Of a stretch of DNA of 64,000 nt, positions 37,601 through 49,390 are shown piece after piece (the stretch's first letter is position 1; every line of letters begins with the position of its first letter). The DNA lies in contig NC_079879.1 of assembly GCF_029227915.1 (NCBI RefSeq), forward strand, positions 434,001 through 498,000. Reading direction: 5' to 3'. The notes beneath the pieces are model-generated. The model ran no database searches. It saw only the letters and a program-made list of their open reading frames with translations, and was not told where the DNA came from. Made by a program: the position numbers and the translations under genes. The stretch comes from Hydractinia symbiolongicarpus. Lineage: Eukaryota; Cnidaria; Hydrozoa; Anthoathecata; Hydractiniidae.

Positions 37601-39288
37601 ACCACCAAAACGCATGAGACTTGTAGTTTTCAAAAATGATTTCATTTTTGATGAGACGCTGAATAAAAGGAGTTTAATCGCCGGCAAATGAAAACTCGCG
37701 ATTTCCCGTAAATCCCGGACTCGGCCCGTATAGTCAAAAGTATACAAAGAAAGTACCCAGGGAGTAAACTCATTTCCCGAACGATTCTTTAAATTATTTT
37801 TTCACCACTAAAACGCATGAGACTTGTAGTTTTTAAAAATGATTTCATTTTTGATGAGACGCTGAATAAAAGGAGTTTAATCGCCGGCAAACGAAAACCC
37901 GCGACTTCCCGTATATCCCAGACTCGGCCCGTATACTCGAATGTATACAAAGAAAGTACCCAGGGAGTAAACTCATTTCCCGAACGATTTTTTAAATTAA
38001 TATTTTTACCACTAAAACGCATAAGACTTGTAGTTTTCAAAAATGATTTCATTTTTAATGAGACGCTGATTAAAAGGAGTTTAATCGCCGGCAAACGAAA
38101 ACCCGCGATTTCCCGTATATCCCGGACTCGGCCCGAATAGTCGAATGTATACAAAAAAAGTACCCAGGGAGTAAACTCATTTCCCGAACGATTCTTTAAA
38201 TTATTTTTTCACCACTAAAACGCATGAGACTTGTAGTTTTCAAAAATGATTTCATTTTTGATGAGACGCTGAATAAAAGGAGTTTAATCTCCGGCAAACA
38301 AAAACCCGTGATTTCCCGTAAATCCCGGACCCGGCCCGTATAGTCAAAAGTACACAAAGAAAGTACGCAGGGAGTAAACTCATTTCCCGAACGATTCTTT
38401 AAATTATTTTTTCACCACTAAAACGCATGAGACTTGTAGTTTTCAAAAATGATTTCGTTTTGGATGAGTCGCTGAATAAAAGAAGTTTAATCGCCGGCAA
38501 ACAAAAACCCGCGATTTCCCGTAAATCCCGGGCTTGGCCCGTATAGTCGAGTGTATACAAAGAAAGTACCCAGGGAGTAAACTTATTTTCCGAACAATTT
38601 TTTAAATTATTTTTTCACCACTAAGACGCATGAGACTTTTAGTTTTCAAAAATGATTTCAATTTTGATGAGACGCTGAATAAAAGGAGTTTAATCGCCGG
38701 CAAACGAAAACCCGCGATTTCCCGTAAATCCCGGACTCGGCCCGTATAGTCAAAAGTGTACAAAGAAAGTACCCAGGGAGTAAACTCATTTCCCGAACGA
38801 TTCTTTAAATTATTTTTTCACCACTAAAACGCATGAGACTTGTAGTTTTCAAAAATGATTTCATTTTTGATGAGACGCTGAATAAAAGGAGTTTAATCTC
38901 CGGCAAACGAAAACCCGTGATTTCCCGTAAAAACCCGGACCCGGCCCGTATAGTCAAAAGTACACAAAGAAAGTACGCAGGGAGTAAACTCATTTCCCGA
39001 ACGATTCTTTAAATAATTTTTTCACCACTAAAACGCACGAGACTTGTAGTTTTCAAAAATGATTTCATTTTTGATGAGACGCTGAATAAAAGGAGTTAAT
39101 TCGCCGGGAAACGAAAACCCGCGATTTCCCGTATATCCCGGACTCGGCCCGTATAGTCGAATGTATACAAAGAAAGTACCCAGGGCTTAAACTCATTTCC
39201 CGAACGATTTTTTAATATATTTTTTCACCACTAAAACGCATGAGACTTGTAGTTTTCAAAAATGATTTCATTTTTGATGAGACGCTGA
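34617..39288 (+). repeat. 4,672-bp (23-monomer) super-unit, copy B
   Basis: Second copy of the 23-monomer unit. It ends near 39,288-39,330, where ATTTCTTGTAAATCC expected from copy A is replaced by ATTTCCCGTATATCC. The length is 23 times 203 plus 3 bases, the extra bases coming from 204-bp monomers such as the one ending TTATTTTTTTCACCACC near 32,935 and 37,607. Confidence 0.9.
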
Positions 39289-40440
39289 ATAAAAGGAGTT
39301 TAATCGCCGGCAAACGAAAACCCGCGATTTCCCGTATATCCCGGACTCGGCCCGTATAGTCGAATGTATACAAAGAATGTACCCAGGGAGTAAACTCATT
39401 TCCCGAACGATTTTTTAAATTATTATTTCACCACCAAAACGCATGAGACTTGTAGTTTTCAAAAATGATTTCATTTTTAATGAGACGCTGAATAGAAGGA
39501 GTTTAATCTCCGGCAAACGAAAACCCGCGATTTCCCGTAAATCCAGGACCCTTCCCGTATAGTCAAAAGTATACAAAGAAAGTACGCAGGAAGTAAACTC
39601 ATTTCCCGAACGATTCTTTAAATTATTTTTTTACCACTAAAACGCATGAGACTTGTAATTTTCAAAAATGATTTCATTTTTGATGAGACGCTGAATAAAA
39701 GGAGTTTAATCGCCGGCAAACGAAAACTCGCGATTTCCCGTAAATCCCGGACTCGGCCCGTATAGTCAAAAGTATACAAAGAAAGTACCCAGGGAGTAAA
39801 CTCATTTCCCGAACGATTCTTTAAATTATTTTTTCACCACTAAAACGCATGAGACTTGTAGTTTTTAAAAATGATTTCCTTTTTGATGAAACGCTGAATA
39901 AAAGGAGTTTAATCGCCGGCAAACGAAAACCCGCGACTTCCCGTATATCCCAGACTCGGCCCGTATAGTCGAATGTATACAAAGAAAGTACCCAGGGAGT
40001 AAACTCATTTCCCGAACGATTTTTTAAATTATTTTTTCACCACTAAAACGCATGAGACTTGTAGTTTTCAAAAATGATTTCATTTTTGATGGAACGCCGA
40101 ATAAAAGGAGTTTAATCTCCGGCAAACAAAAACCCGCGATTTCCCGTAAATCCCGGAGCCGGCCCGTATAGTCGAATGTATACAAAGAAAGTAAACAGGG
40201 AGTAAACTCATTTCCCGAACGATTTTTTAAATTAATTTTTTACCACTAAAACGTATAAGACTTGTAGTTTTCAAAAATGATTTCATTTTTGATGAGACGC
40301 TGATTAAAAGGAGTTTAATCGCCGGCAAACGAAAACCCGCGATTTCCCGTATATCCCGGACTCGGCCCGAATAGTCGAATGTATACAAAAAAAGTACCCA
40401 GGGAGTAAACTCATTTCCCGAACGATTTTTTAAATTATTT
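39289..40440 (+). repeat. Partial, diverged third copy of the super-unit interior
   Basis: About 39,350-40,280 follows the order found at 35,490-36,420 (offset 3,860 bp): AAGAATGTACC, TTTTTAATGAG, AAAACTCGCG, GCGACTTCCCG, GATGGAACGCCG and GTAAACAGG. It carries several private changes (AATAGAAGG, CCAGGACCCTTCC, ACGTATAAG). It then jumps to the GCTGATTAAAAGG monomer type seen near 33,390. This looks like an older relative from which the 23-mer was built, or a decayed border copy. Confidence 0.75.
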
Positions 40441-40447
40441 TTTCACC

Positions 40448-40860
40448 ACCAAAACGCATGAGACTTGTAGTTTTCAAAAATGATTTTATTTTTGATGAGA
40501 CGCTGAATAAAAGGAGTTTAATCTCCGGCAAACAAAAACCCGCGATTTCCCGTAAATCCGAGACCCGGCCGGTATAGTCAAAAGTGTACAAAGAAAGTAC
40601 CCAAGGAGTAAATTCATTTCCCGAACGATTCTTTAAATTATTTTTTCACCACTAAAACGCATGAGACTTGTAGTTTTCAAAAATGATTTCATTTTTGATG
40701 AGACGCTAAATAAAAGGATTTTAATCGCCGGCAAACGAAAACCCGCGATTTCCCGTATATCCCGGACTCGGCCAGTATAGTCGAATGTATACAAAGAAAG
40801 TACCCAGGGAGTAAACTCATTTCCCGAACGATTTTTTAAATTATTATTTCACCACCAAAA
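40448..40860 (+). repeat. 3-mer-spaced duplicate segment, copy 1
   Basis: Two monomers with CCGGCCGGTATAG and CCCAAGGAGTAAATTC, repeated at 41,057-41,469 with a 609-bp offset. The two copies differ at six or more positions over about 400 bp, more than other local pairs. Related to 10.8-11.4 kb. Confidence 0.75.
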
Positions 40861-41056
40861 CGCATGAGACTTGTAGTTTTCAAAAATGATTTCATTTTTG
40901 ATGAGACGCTGAATAAAAGGAGTTTAATCTCCGGCAAACGAAAACCCGCGATTTCCCGTAAATCCGGGACCCGGCCTGTACAGTCAAAAGTATACAAAGA
41001 AAGTACGCAGGGAGTAAACTCATTTCCCGAACGAATTTTTAAATTATTATTTCACC

Positions 41057-41469
41057 ACCAAAACGCATGAGACTTGTAGTTTTCAAAAATGATTTCATTT
41101 TTGATGAGACGCTGAATAAAAGGAGTATAATCTCCGGCAAACAAAAACCCGCGATTTCCCGTAAATCCGGGACCCGGCCGGTATAGTCAAAAGTGTACAA
41201 AGAAAGTACCCAAGGAGTAAATTCATTTCCCGAACGATTCTTTAAATTATTTTTTCACCACTAAAACGTATGAGACTTGTAGTTATCAAAAATGATTTCA
41301 TTTTTGATGAGACGCTGAATAAAAGGAGTTTAATCGCCGGCAAACGAAAACCCGCGATTTCCCGTATATCCCGGACTCGGCCAGTATAGTCGAATGTATA
41401 CAAAGAAAGTACCCAGGGAGTAAACTCATTTCCCGAACGATTTTTTAAATTATTATTTCACCACTATAA
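41057..41469 (+). repeat. 3-mer-spaced duplicate segment, copy 2
   Basis: Partner of 40,448-40,860, with private changes GGAGTATAATC, ACGTATGAG, AGTTATCAAAA and CCACTATAACG. The next monomer (about 41,475-41,670) has a one-base loss at ATCCCGACTCGG and the variant GGCCCAAATAG. Confidence 0.75.
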
Positions 41470-41859
41470 CGCATGAGACTTGTAGTTTTCAAAAATGATT
41501 TAATTTTTGATGAGACGCTGAATAAAAGGAGTTTAATGTCCGGCAAACGAAAACCCGCGATTTCCCGTATATCCCGACTCGGCCCAAATAGTCGAATGTA
41601 TACAAAGAAAGTACCCAGGGAGTAAACTCATTTCCCGAACGATTTTTTAAATTATTTTTTCACCACCAAAACGCATGAGACTTGTGGTTTTCAAAAATGA
41701 TTTCATTTTTGATGAGACGCTGAATAAAAGGAGTTTAATCGCCGGCAAACGAAAACCCGCGATTTCCCGTATATCCCGGACTCGGCCCGTATAATCGAAT
41801 GTATACAAAGAAAGTACCCAGGGAGTAAACTCATTTCCCGAACGATTTTTTAAATTATT

Positions 41860-42650
41860 TTTTCACCACTAAAACGCATGAGACTTGTAGTTTTCAAAAA
41901 TGATTTCATTTTTGATGAGACGCTGAATAAAAGGAGTTTAATCGCCGGCAAACGAAAACCCGCGATTTCCCGTATATCCCGGACTCGGCCAGTATAGTCG
42001 AATGTATACAAAGAAAGTACCCAGGGAGTACACTCATTTCCCGAACGATTTTTTAAATTATTATTTCACCACCAAAACGCATGAGACTTGTAGTTTTCAA
42101 AAATGATTTCATTTTTGATGAGACGCTGAATAAAAGGAGTTTAATCTCCGGCAAACGAAAACCCGCGATTTCCCGTAAATCCGGGACCCGGCCTGTACAG
42201 TCAAAAGTAAACAAAGAAAGTACGCAGGGAGTAAACTCATTTCCCGAACGATTTTTTAAATTATTTTTTTACCACTAAAACGCATGAGACTTGTAGTTTT
42301 AAAAAATGATTTCATTTTTGATGAGACGCCGAATAAAAGGAGTTTAATCTCCGGCAAATAAAAACCCGCGATTTCCCGTAAATCCCGGCCCCGGCCCGTA
42401 TAGTCGAATGTATACAAAGAAAGTAAACTGGGAGTAAACTCATTTCCCGAACGATTTTTGAAATTAATTTTTTACCACTAAAACGCATAAGTCTTGAAGT
42501 TTTCAAAAATGATTTCATTTTTGATGAGACGCTGAATAAAAGGAGTTTAATCGCCGGCAAACGAAATCCCGTGATTTCCCGTAAATCCCGCACCCGGCCC
42601 GTATAGTCAAAAGTACACAAAGAAAGTACGCAGGGATTAAACTCATTTCC
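41860..42650 (+). repeat. Region-1-like block far from region 1
   Basis: Four monomers matching 14,063-14,853 (offset 27,797 bp) and about 670-1,460: GGCCAGTATAG, GGCCTGTACAG, CGCCGAATAAAAGG with AAATAAAAACCC, and GATTTTTGAAATTAA with CATAAGTCTTGAAG. It lacks the TGTATTC change seen in the region-1 copies. Regions 2 to 4 therefore lie between two related older blocks. Confidence 0.75.
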
Positions 42651-43296
42651 CGAACGATTCTTTAAATAATTTTTTCACCACTAAAACGCATGAGACTTGT
42701 AGTTTTCAAAAATGATTTCATTTTTGATGAGACGCTGAATAAAAGGAGTTTAATCGCCGGCAAACGAAAACCCGCAATTTCCCGTATATCCCGGACTCGG
42801 CCCGTATAATCGAATGTATACAAAGAAAGTACCCAGGGATTAAACTCATTTCCCGAACGATTTTTTAAATTATTTTTTCACCACTAAAACGCATGAGACT
42901 TGTAGTTTTCAAAAATGATCTCATTTTTGATGAGACGCTGAATAAAAGGAGTTTAATCGCCGGCAAACGAAAACCCGCGATTTCCCGTATATCCCGGACT
43001 CGGCCAGTATAGTCGAATGTATACAAAGAAAGTACCCAGGGAGTAAACTCATTTCCCGAACGATTTTTTAAATTATTATTTCACCACCAAAACGCATGAG
43101 ACTTGTATTTTTCAAAAATGATTTCATTTTTGATGAGACGCTGAATAAAAGGAGTTTAATCTCCGGCAAACGAAAACCCGCGATTTCCCGTAAATCCGGG
43201 ACCCGGACCGTATAGTCAAAAGTATACAAAGAAAGTACGCAGGGAGTAAACTCATTTCCCGAACGATTCTTTAAATTATTTTTATACCACTAAAAC

Positions 43297-43477
43297 GCAT
43301 GAGACTTGTAGTTTTTAAAAAAAATTTCATTTTTGTTGAGACCCTGAATAAAAGGAGTTTAATAATCCCGTATATCCCGGACTCGGCCCGTATAGTCGAA
43401 TGTATACAAAGAAAGTACCCCAGGGAGTAAACTCATTTCTTGAACGATTTTTTAAATTATTTTTTCACCACTAAAAC
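43297..43477 (+). repeat. Truncated monomer, 181 bp (internal 23-bp deletion)
   Basis: The distance between consecutive GCATGAG landmarks is 181 bp. Compared with its intact relatives at about 45,302 and 47,526 (TTTTGTTGAGACCCTG, TACCCCAGGG, ATTTCTTGAACG), the segment between GTTTAAT and CCCGTATATCC has lost about 23 bp around 43,364, removing the start of the GC-rich core; the monomer also carries the one-base CCCC insertion. It is the shortest monomer I found. Confidence 0.85.
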
Positions 43478-45059
43478 GCATGAGACTTGTAGTTTTCAAA
43501 AATGATTTCATTTTTGATGAGACGCCGAATAAAAGGAGTTTAATCTCCGGCAAACAAAAACCCGCGATTTCCCGTAAATCCCGGACCCGGCCCGTATAGT
43601 CGAAAGTATACAAAGAAAGTACCCAGGGAGTAAACTCATTTCCCGAACGATTTTTTAAATTATTTTTTCACCACCAAAACGCATGAGACTTGTAGTTTTC
43701 AAAAATGATTTCATTTTTGATGAGACGCTGAATAAAAGGAGTTTAATCTCCGGCAAACGAAAACCCGCGATTTCCCGTAAATCCCGGCCCTGGCCCGTAT
43801 AGTCAAAAATACACAAAGAAAGTACGAAGGGAGTAAACTCATTTCCCGAACGATTCTTTAAATTATTTTTTCCCCACTAAAACGCATGGGACTTGTAGTT
43901 TTCAAAAATGATTTCATTTTTGAAGAGACGCTGAATAAAAGAAGTTTAATCGCCGGCAAACAAAAACCGCGATTTCCCGTAAATCCCGGGCTTGACCCGT
44001 TTAGTCGAATGTATACAAAGAAAGTAAACTGGGAGTAAACTCATTTCCCGAACGATTCTTTAAATTATTTTTTCACCACTAAAACGCATGAGACTTGTAG
44101 TTTTCAAAAATGATTTCATTTTTGATGAGACGCTGAATAAAAGAAGTTTAATCGCGGGCAAACAAACACCGCGATTACCCGTATATCCCGGACTCGGCCC
44201 GTATAGTCGAATGTATACAAAGAAAGTACCCAGGGAGTAAACTCATTTCCCGAACGATTTTTTAAATTATTTTTTCACCACCAAAACGCATGAGACTTGT
44301 AGTTTTCAAAAATGATTTCATTTTTGAAGAGACGCTGAATAAAAGAAGTTTAATCGCCGGCAAACAAAAACCGCGATTTCCCGTAAATCCCAGGCTTGAC
44401 CCGTTTAGTCGAATGTATACAAAGAAAGTAAACTGGGAGTAAACTCATTTCCCGAACGATTTTTTAAAATAATTTTTTACCACTAAAACGCACGAGACTT
44501 GTAGTTTTCAAAAATGATTTCATTTTTGATGAGACGCTTAATAAAAGGAGTTTAATCTCCGGCAAACGAAAACCCGTGATTTCTCGTAAATCCCGGACCC
44601 GGCCCGTATAGTCAAAAGTACACAAAGAAAGTACGCAAGGAGTAAACTCATTTCCCGAACGATTCTTTAAATTATTTTTTCACCACTAAAACGCATGAGA
44701 CTTGTAGTTTTCAAAAGTGATTTCATTTTTGATGAGACGCTGAATAAAACAAGTTTAATCGCCGGCAAACGAAAACCCGCGATTTCCCGTAAATCCCAGG
44801 CTTGGCCCGTATAGTCGAATGTATAAAAAGAAAGTACCCAGGGAGTAAACTCATTTCCCGAACGATTTTTTAAATTATTTTTTCACCACTAAAACGCATG
44901 GGACTTGTAGTTTTCAAAAATGATTTCATTTTTGAAGAGACGCTGAATAAAAGAAGCTTAATCGCCGGCAAATAAAACCCGCGATTTCCCGTAAATCCCG
45001 GGCTTGACCCGTTTAGTCGAATGTATACAAAGAAAGTAAACTGGGAGTAAACTCATTTC

Positions 45060-46960
45060 CCGAACGATTTTTTAAATTAATTTTTTACCACTAAAACGCA
45101 TGAGACTTGTAGTTTTCAAAAATGATTTCATTTTTGATGAGACGCTGAATAAAAGGGGTTTAATCGCCGGCAAACGAAAACCCGCGATTTCCCGTATACC
45201 CCGGACTCGGCCCGTATAGTCGAATGTATACAAAGAAAGTACCCAGGGAGTAAACTCATTTCCCGAACGATTCTTTAAATTATTTTTTCACCACTAAAAC
45301 GCATGAGACTTGTAGTTTTTAAAAATGATTTCATTTTTGTTGAGACCCTGAATAAAAGGAGTTTAATGGCCGGCAAACGAAAACCCGCGATTTCCCGTAT
45401 ATCCCGGACTCGGCCCGTATAGTCGAATGTATACAAAGAAAGTACCCCAGGGAGTAAACTCATTTCTTGAACGATTTTTTAAATTATTTTCTCACCACTA
45501 AAACGCATGAGACTTGTAGTTTGCAAAAATGATTTCATTTTTGATGAGACGCCGAATAAAAGGAGTTTAATCTCCGGCAAACAAAAACCCGCGATTTCCC
45601 GTAAATCCCGGACCCGGCCCGCATAGTCGAATGTATACAAAGAAAGTAAACTGGGAGTAAACTCATTTCCCGAACGATTTTTTAAATTAATTTTTTACCA
45701 CTAAAACGCACAAGACTTGTAGTTTTCAAAAACAATTTCATTATTGATGAGACGCTGAATAAAAGGAGTTTAATATCCGGCAAACGAAAACCCGCGATTT
45801 CCCGTAAATCCCGGCCTCGGCCCGTATAGTCAAAAGTATACAAATAAAGTACGCAGGGAGTAAACTCATTTCCCGAACGATTCTTTAAATTATTTTTTCA
45901 CCACTAAAACGCATGAGACTTGTAGTTTTTAAAAATGATTTCATTTTTGATGAGACGCTGAATAAAAGAAGTTTAATCGCGGGCAAACAAAAACCGCGAT
46001 TTCCCGTATATCCCGGACTCGGCCCGTATAGTCGAATGTATACAAAGAAAGTACCCAGGGAGTAAACTCATTTCCCGAACGATTTTTTAAATTATTTTTT
46101 CACCACCAAAACGCATGAGACTTGTAGTTTTCAAAAATGATTTCATTTTAAATGAGACGCTGAATAAAAGGAGTTTAATCTCCGGCAAACGAAAACCCGC
46201 GATTTCCCGTAAATCCCGGCCCCGGCCCGTATAGTCAAAAATACACAAAGAAAGTACGAAGGGAGTAAACTCATTTCCCGAACGATTCTTTAAATTATTT
46301 TTTCCCCACTAAAACGCATGGGACTTGTAGTTTTCAAAAATGATTTCATTTTTGAAGAGACGCTGAATAAAAGAAGTTTAATCGCCGGCAAACAAAAACC
46401 GCGATTTCCCGTAAATCCCGGGCTTGACCCGTTTAGTCGAATGTATACAAAGAAAGTAAACTGGGAGTAAACTCATTTCCCGAACGATTCTTTAAATTAT
46501 TTTTTCACCACTAAAACGCATGAGACTTGTAGTTTTCAAAAATGATTTCATTTTTGATGAGACGCTGAATAAAAGAAGTTTAATCACGGGCAAACAAAAA
46601 CCGCGATTTCCCGTATATCCCGGACTCGGCCCGTATAGTCGAATGTATACAAAGAAAGTACCCAGGGAGTAAACTCATTTCCCGAACGATTTTTTAAATT
46701 ATTTTTTCACCACCAAAACGCATGAGACTTGTAGTTTTCTAAATGATTTCATTTTTGATGAGACGCTGAATAAAAGGAGTTTAATCTCCGGCAAACGAAA
46801 ACCCGCGATTTCCCGTAAATCCCGGCCCCGGCCCGTATAGTCAAAAATACACAAAGAAAGTACGCAGGGAGTAAACTCATTTCCCGAACGATTCTTTAAA
46901 TTATTTTTTCCCCACTAAAACGCATGGGACTTGTAGTTTTCAAAAATGATTTCATTTTTG
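45060..46960 (+). repeat. 11-mer-spaced (2,224 bp) duplicated block, copy 1
   Basis: Matches 47,289-49,190. Markers in order: AAGGGGTTTAATCG with TATACCCCGG; TTGTTGAGACCCTG; GACGCCGAATAAAAG with GTAAACTGG; CACAAGACTTG with ATTATTGATGAG; TCGCGGGCAAAC; CATTTTAAATGAG; GAAGAGACG. The eta-like, theta-like, next-monomer order resembles that of the 9-mer HOR, in a more diverged form. Confidence 0.8.
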
Positions 46961-47277
46961 AAGAGACGCTTAATAAAAGGAGTTTAATCTCCGGCAAACG
47001 AAAACCCGTGATTTCTCGTAAATCCCGGACCCGGCCCGTATAGTCAAAAGTACACAAAGAAAGTACGCAGGGAGTAAACTCATTTCCCGAACGATTCTTT
47101 AAATTATTTTTTCACCACTAAAACGCATGAGACTTGTAGTTTTCAAAAGTGATTTCATTTTTGATGAGACGCTGAATAAAACAAGTTTAATCGCCGGCAA
47201 AAGAAAAACCGCGATTTCCCGTAAATCCCGGGCTTGACCCGTTTAGTCGAATGTATACAAAGAAAGTAAACTGGGAG

Positions 47278-47288
47278 ATTTTTTGGAA
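47278..47288. other. Local replacement lesion at a block junction
   Basis: The usual GGGAGTAAACTCATTTCCCG then AACG is replaced by GGGAGATTTTTTGG then AACG, six bases shorter. The inserted ATTTTTT resembles the GATTTTTT found a few bases downstream, suggesting a short templated copy. It sits exactly at the left edge of the second 11-mer block. Confidence 0.8.
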
Positions 47289-49190
47289 CGATTTTTTAAA
47301 TTAATTTTTTACCACTAAAACGCATGAGACTTGTAGTTTTCAAAAATGATTTCATTTTTGATGAGACGCTGAATAAAAGGGGTTTAATCGCCGGCAAACG
47401 AAAACCCGCGATTTCCCGTATACCCCGGACTCGGCCCGTATAGTCGAATGTATACAAAGAAAGTACCCAGGGAGTAAACTCATTTCCCGAACGATTCTTT
47501 AAATTATTTTTTCACCACTAAAACGCATGAGACTTGTAGTTTTTAAAAATGATTTCATTTTTGTTGAGACCCTGAATAAAAGGAGTTTAATGGCCGGCAA
47601 ACGAAAACCCGCGATTTCCCGTATATCCCGGACTCGGCCCGTATAGTCGAATGTATACAAAGAAAGTACCCCAGGGAGTAAACTCATTTCTTGAACGATT
47701 TTTTAAATTATTTTTTCACCACTAAAACGCATGAGACTTGTAGTTTTCAAAAATGATTTCATTTTTGATGAGACGCCGAATAAAAAAAGTTTAATCTCCG
47801 GCAAACAAAAACCCGCGATTTCCCGTAAATCCCGGACCCGGCCGTATAGTCGAATGTATACAAAGAAAGTAAACTGGGAGTAAACTCATTTCCCGAACGA
47901 TTTTTTAAATTAATTTTTTACCACTAAAACGCACAAGACTTGTAGTTTTCAAAAACAATTTCATTATTGATAAGACGCTGAATAAAAGGAGTTTAATATC
48001 CGGCAAACGAAAACCCGCGATTTCCCGTAAATCCCGGCCTCGGCCCGTATAGTCAAAAGTATACAAATAAAGTACGCAGGGAGTAAACTCATTTCCCGAA
48101 CGATTCTTTAAATTATTTTTTCACCACTAAAACGCATGAGACTTGTAGTTTTCAAAAATGATTTCATTTTTGATGAGACGCTGAATAAAAGAAGTTTAGT
48201 CGCGGGCAAACAAAAAACGCGATTTCCCGTATATCCCGGACTCGGCCCGTATAGTCGAATGTATACAAAGAAAGTACCCAGGGAGTAAACTCATTTCCCG
48301 AACGATTTTTTAAATTATTTTTTCACCACCAAAACGCATGAGACTTGTAGTTTTCAAAAATGATTTCATTTTAAATGAGACGCTGAATAAAAGGAGTTTA
48401 ATCTCCGGCAAACGAAAACCCGCGATTTCCCGTAAATCCCGGCCCCGGCCCGTATAGTCAAAAATTCACAAAGAAAGTACGAAGGGAGTAAACTCATTTC
48501 CCGAACGATTCTTTAAATTATTTTTTCCCCACTAAAACGCATGGGACTTGTAGTTTTCAAAAATGATTTCATTTTTGAAGAGACGCTGAATAAAAGAAGT
48601 TTAATCGCCGGCAAACAAAAACCGCGATTTCCCGTAAATCCCGGGCTTGAACCGTTTAGTCGAATGTATACAAAGAAAGTAAACTGGGAGTAAACTCATT
48701 TCCCGAACGATTCTTTAAATTATTTTTTCACCACTAAAACGCATGAGACTTGTAGTTTTCAAAAATGATTTCATTTTTGATGAGACGCTGAATAAAAGAA
48801 GTTGAATCGCGGGCAAACAAAAACCGCGATTTCCCGTATATCCCGGACTCGGCCCGTATAGTCGAATGTATACAAAGAAAGTACCCAGGGAGTAAACTCA
48901 TTTCCCGAATGATTTTTTATATTATTTTTTCACCACCAAAACGCATGAGACTTGTAGTTTTCAAAAATGATTTCATTTTTGATGAGACGCTGAATAAAAG
49001 GAGTTTAATCTCCGGCAAACGAAAACCCGCGATTTCCCGTAAATCCCGACCCCGGCCCGTATAGTCAAAAATACACAAAGAAAGTACGCAGGGAGTAAAC
49101 TCATTTCCCGAACGATTCTTTAAATTATTTTTTCCCCAATAAAACGCATGGGACTTGTAGTTTTCAAAAATGATTTCATTTTTGAAGAGA
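47289..49190 (+). repeat. 11-mer-spaced (2,224 bp) duplicated block, copy 2
   Basis: Partner of 45,060-46,960 with scattered differences (for example ATTGATAAGACG near 47,968, and AAAAAACGCG near 48,217). The 2,224-bp spacing is nine bases under eleven full monomers, partly because of the 6-bp shortening at 47,278 and partly because of 202-bp monomers. Confidence 0.8.
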
Positions 49191-49390
49191 CGCTGAATAA
49201 AAGAAGTTTAATCGCCGGCAAACAAAAACCGCGATTTCCCGTAAATCCCGGGCTTGACCCGTTTAGTCGAATGTATACAAAGAAAGTAAACTGGGAGTAA
49301 ACTCATTTCCCGAACGATTTTTTAAATTAATTTTTTACCACTAAAACGCATGAGACTTGTAGTTTTCAAAAATGATTTCATTTTTGATGA

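Noticed and set aside
41530-41545. Ribosome-binding-site-like AAGGAG followed by an ATG in monomers with GGAGTTTAATGTCC or GGAGTTTAATGGCC (41,530, 45,358, 47,582).
   Set aside because: AAGGAG is part of nearly every monomer and the ATG is a rare variant of the CTCC/CGCC site. The frames that follow are short and the array is eukaryotic in character.
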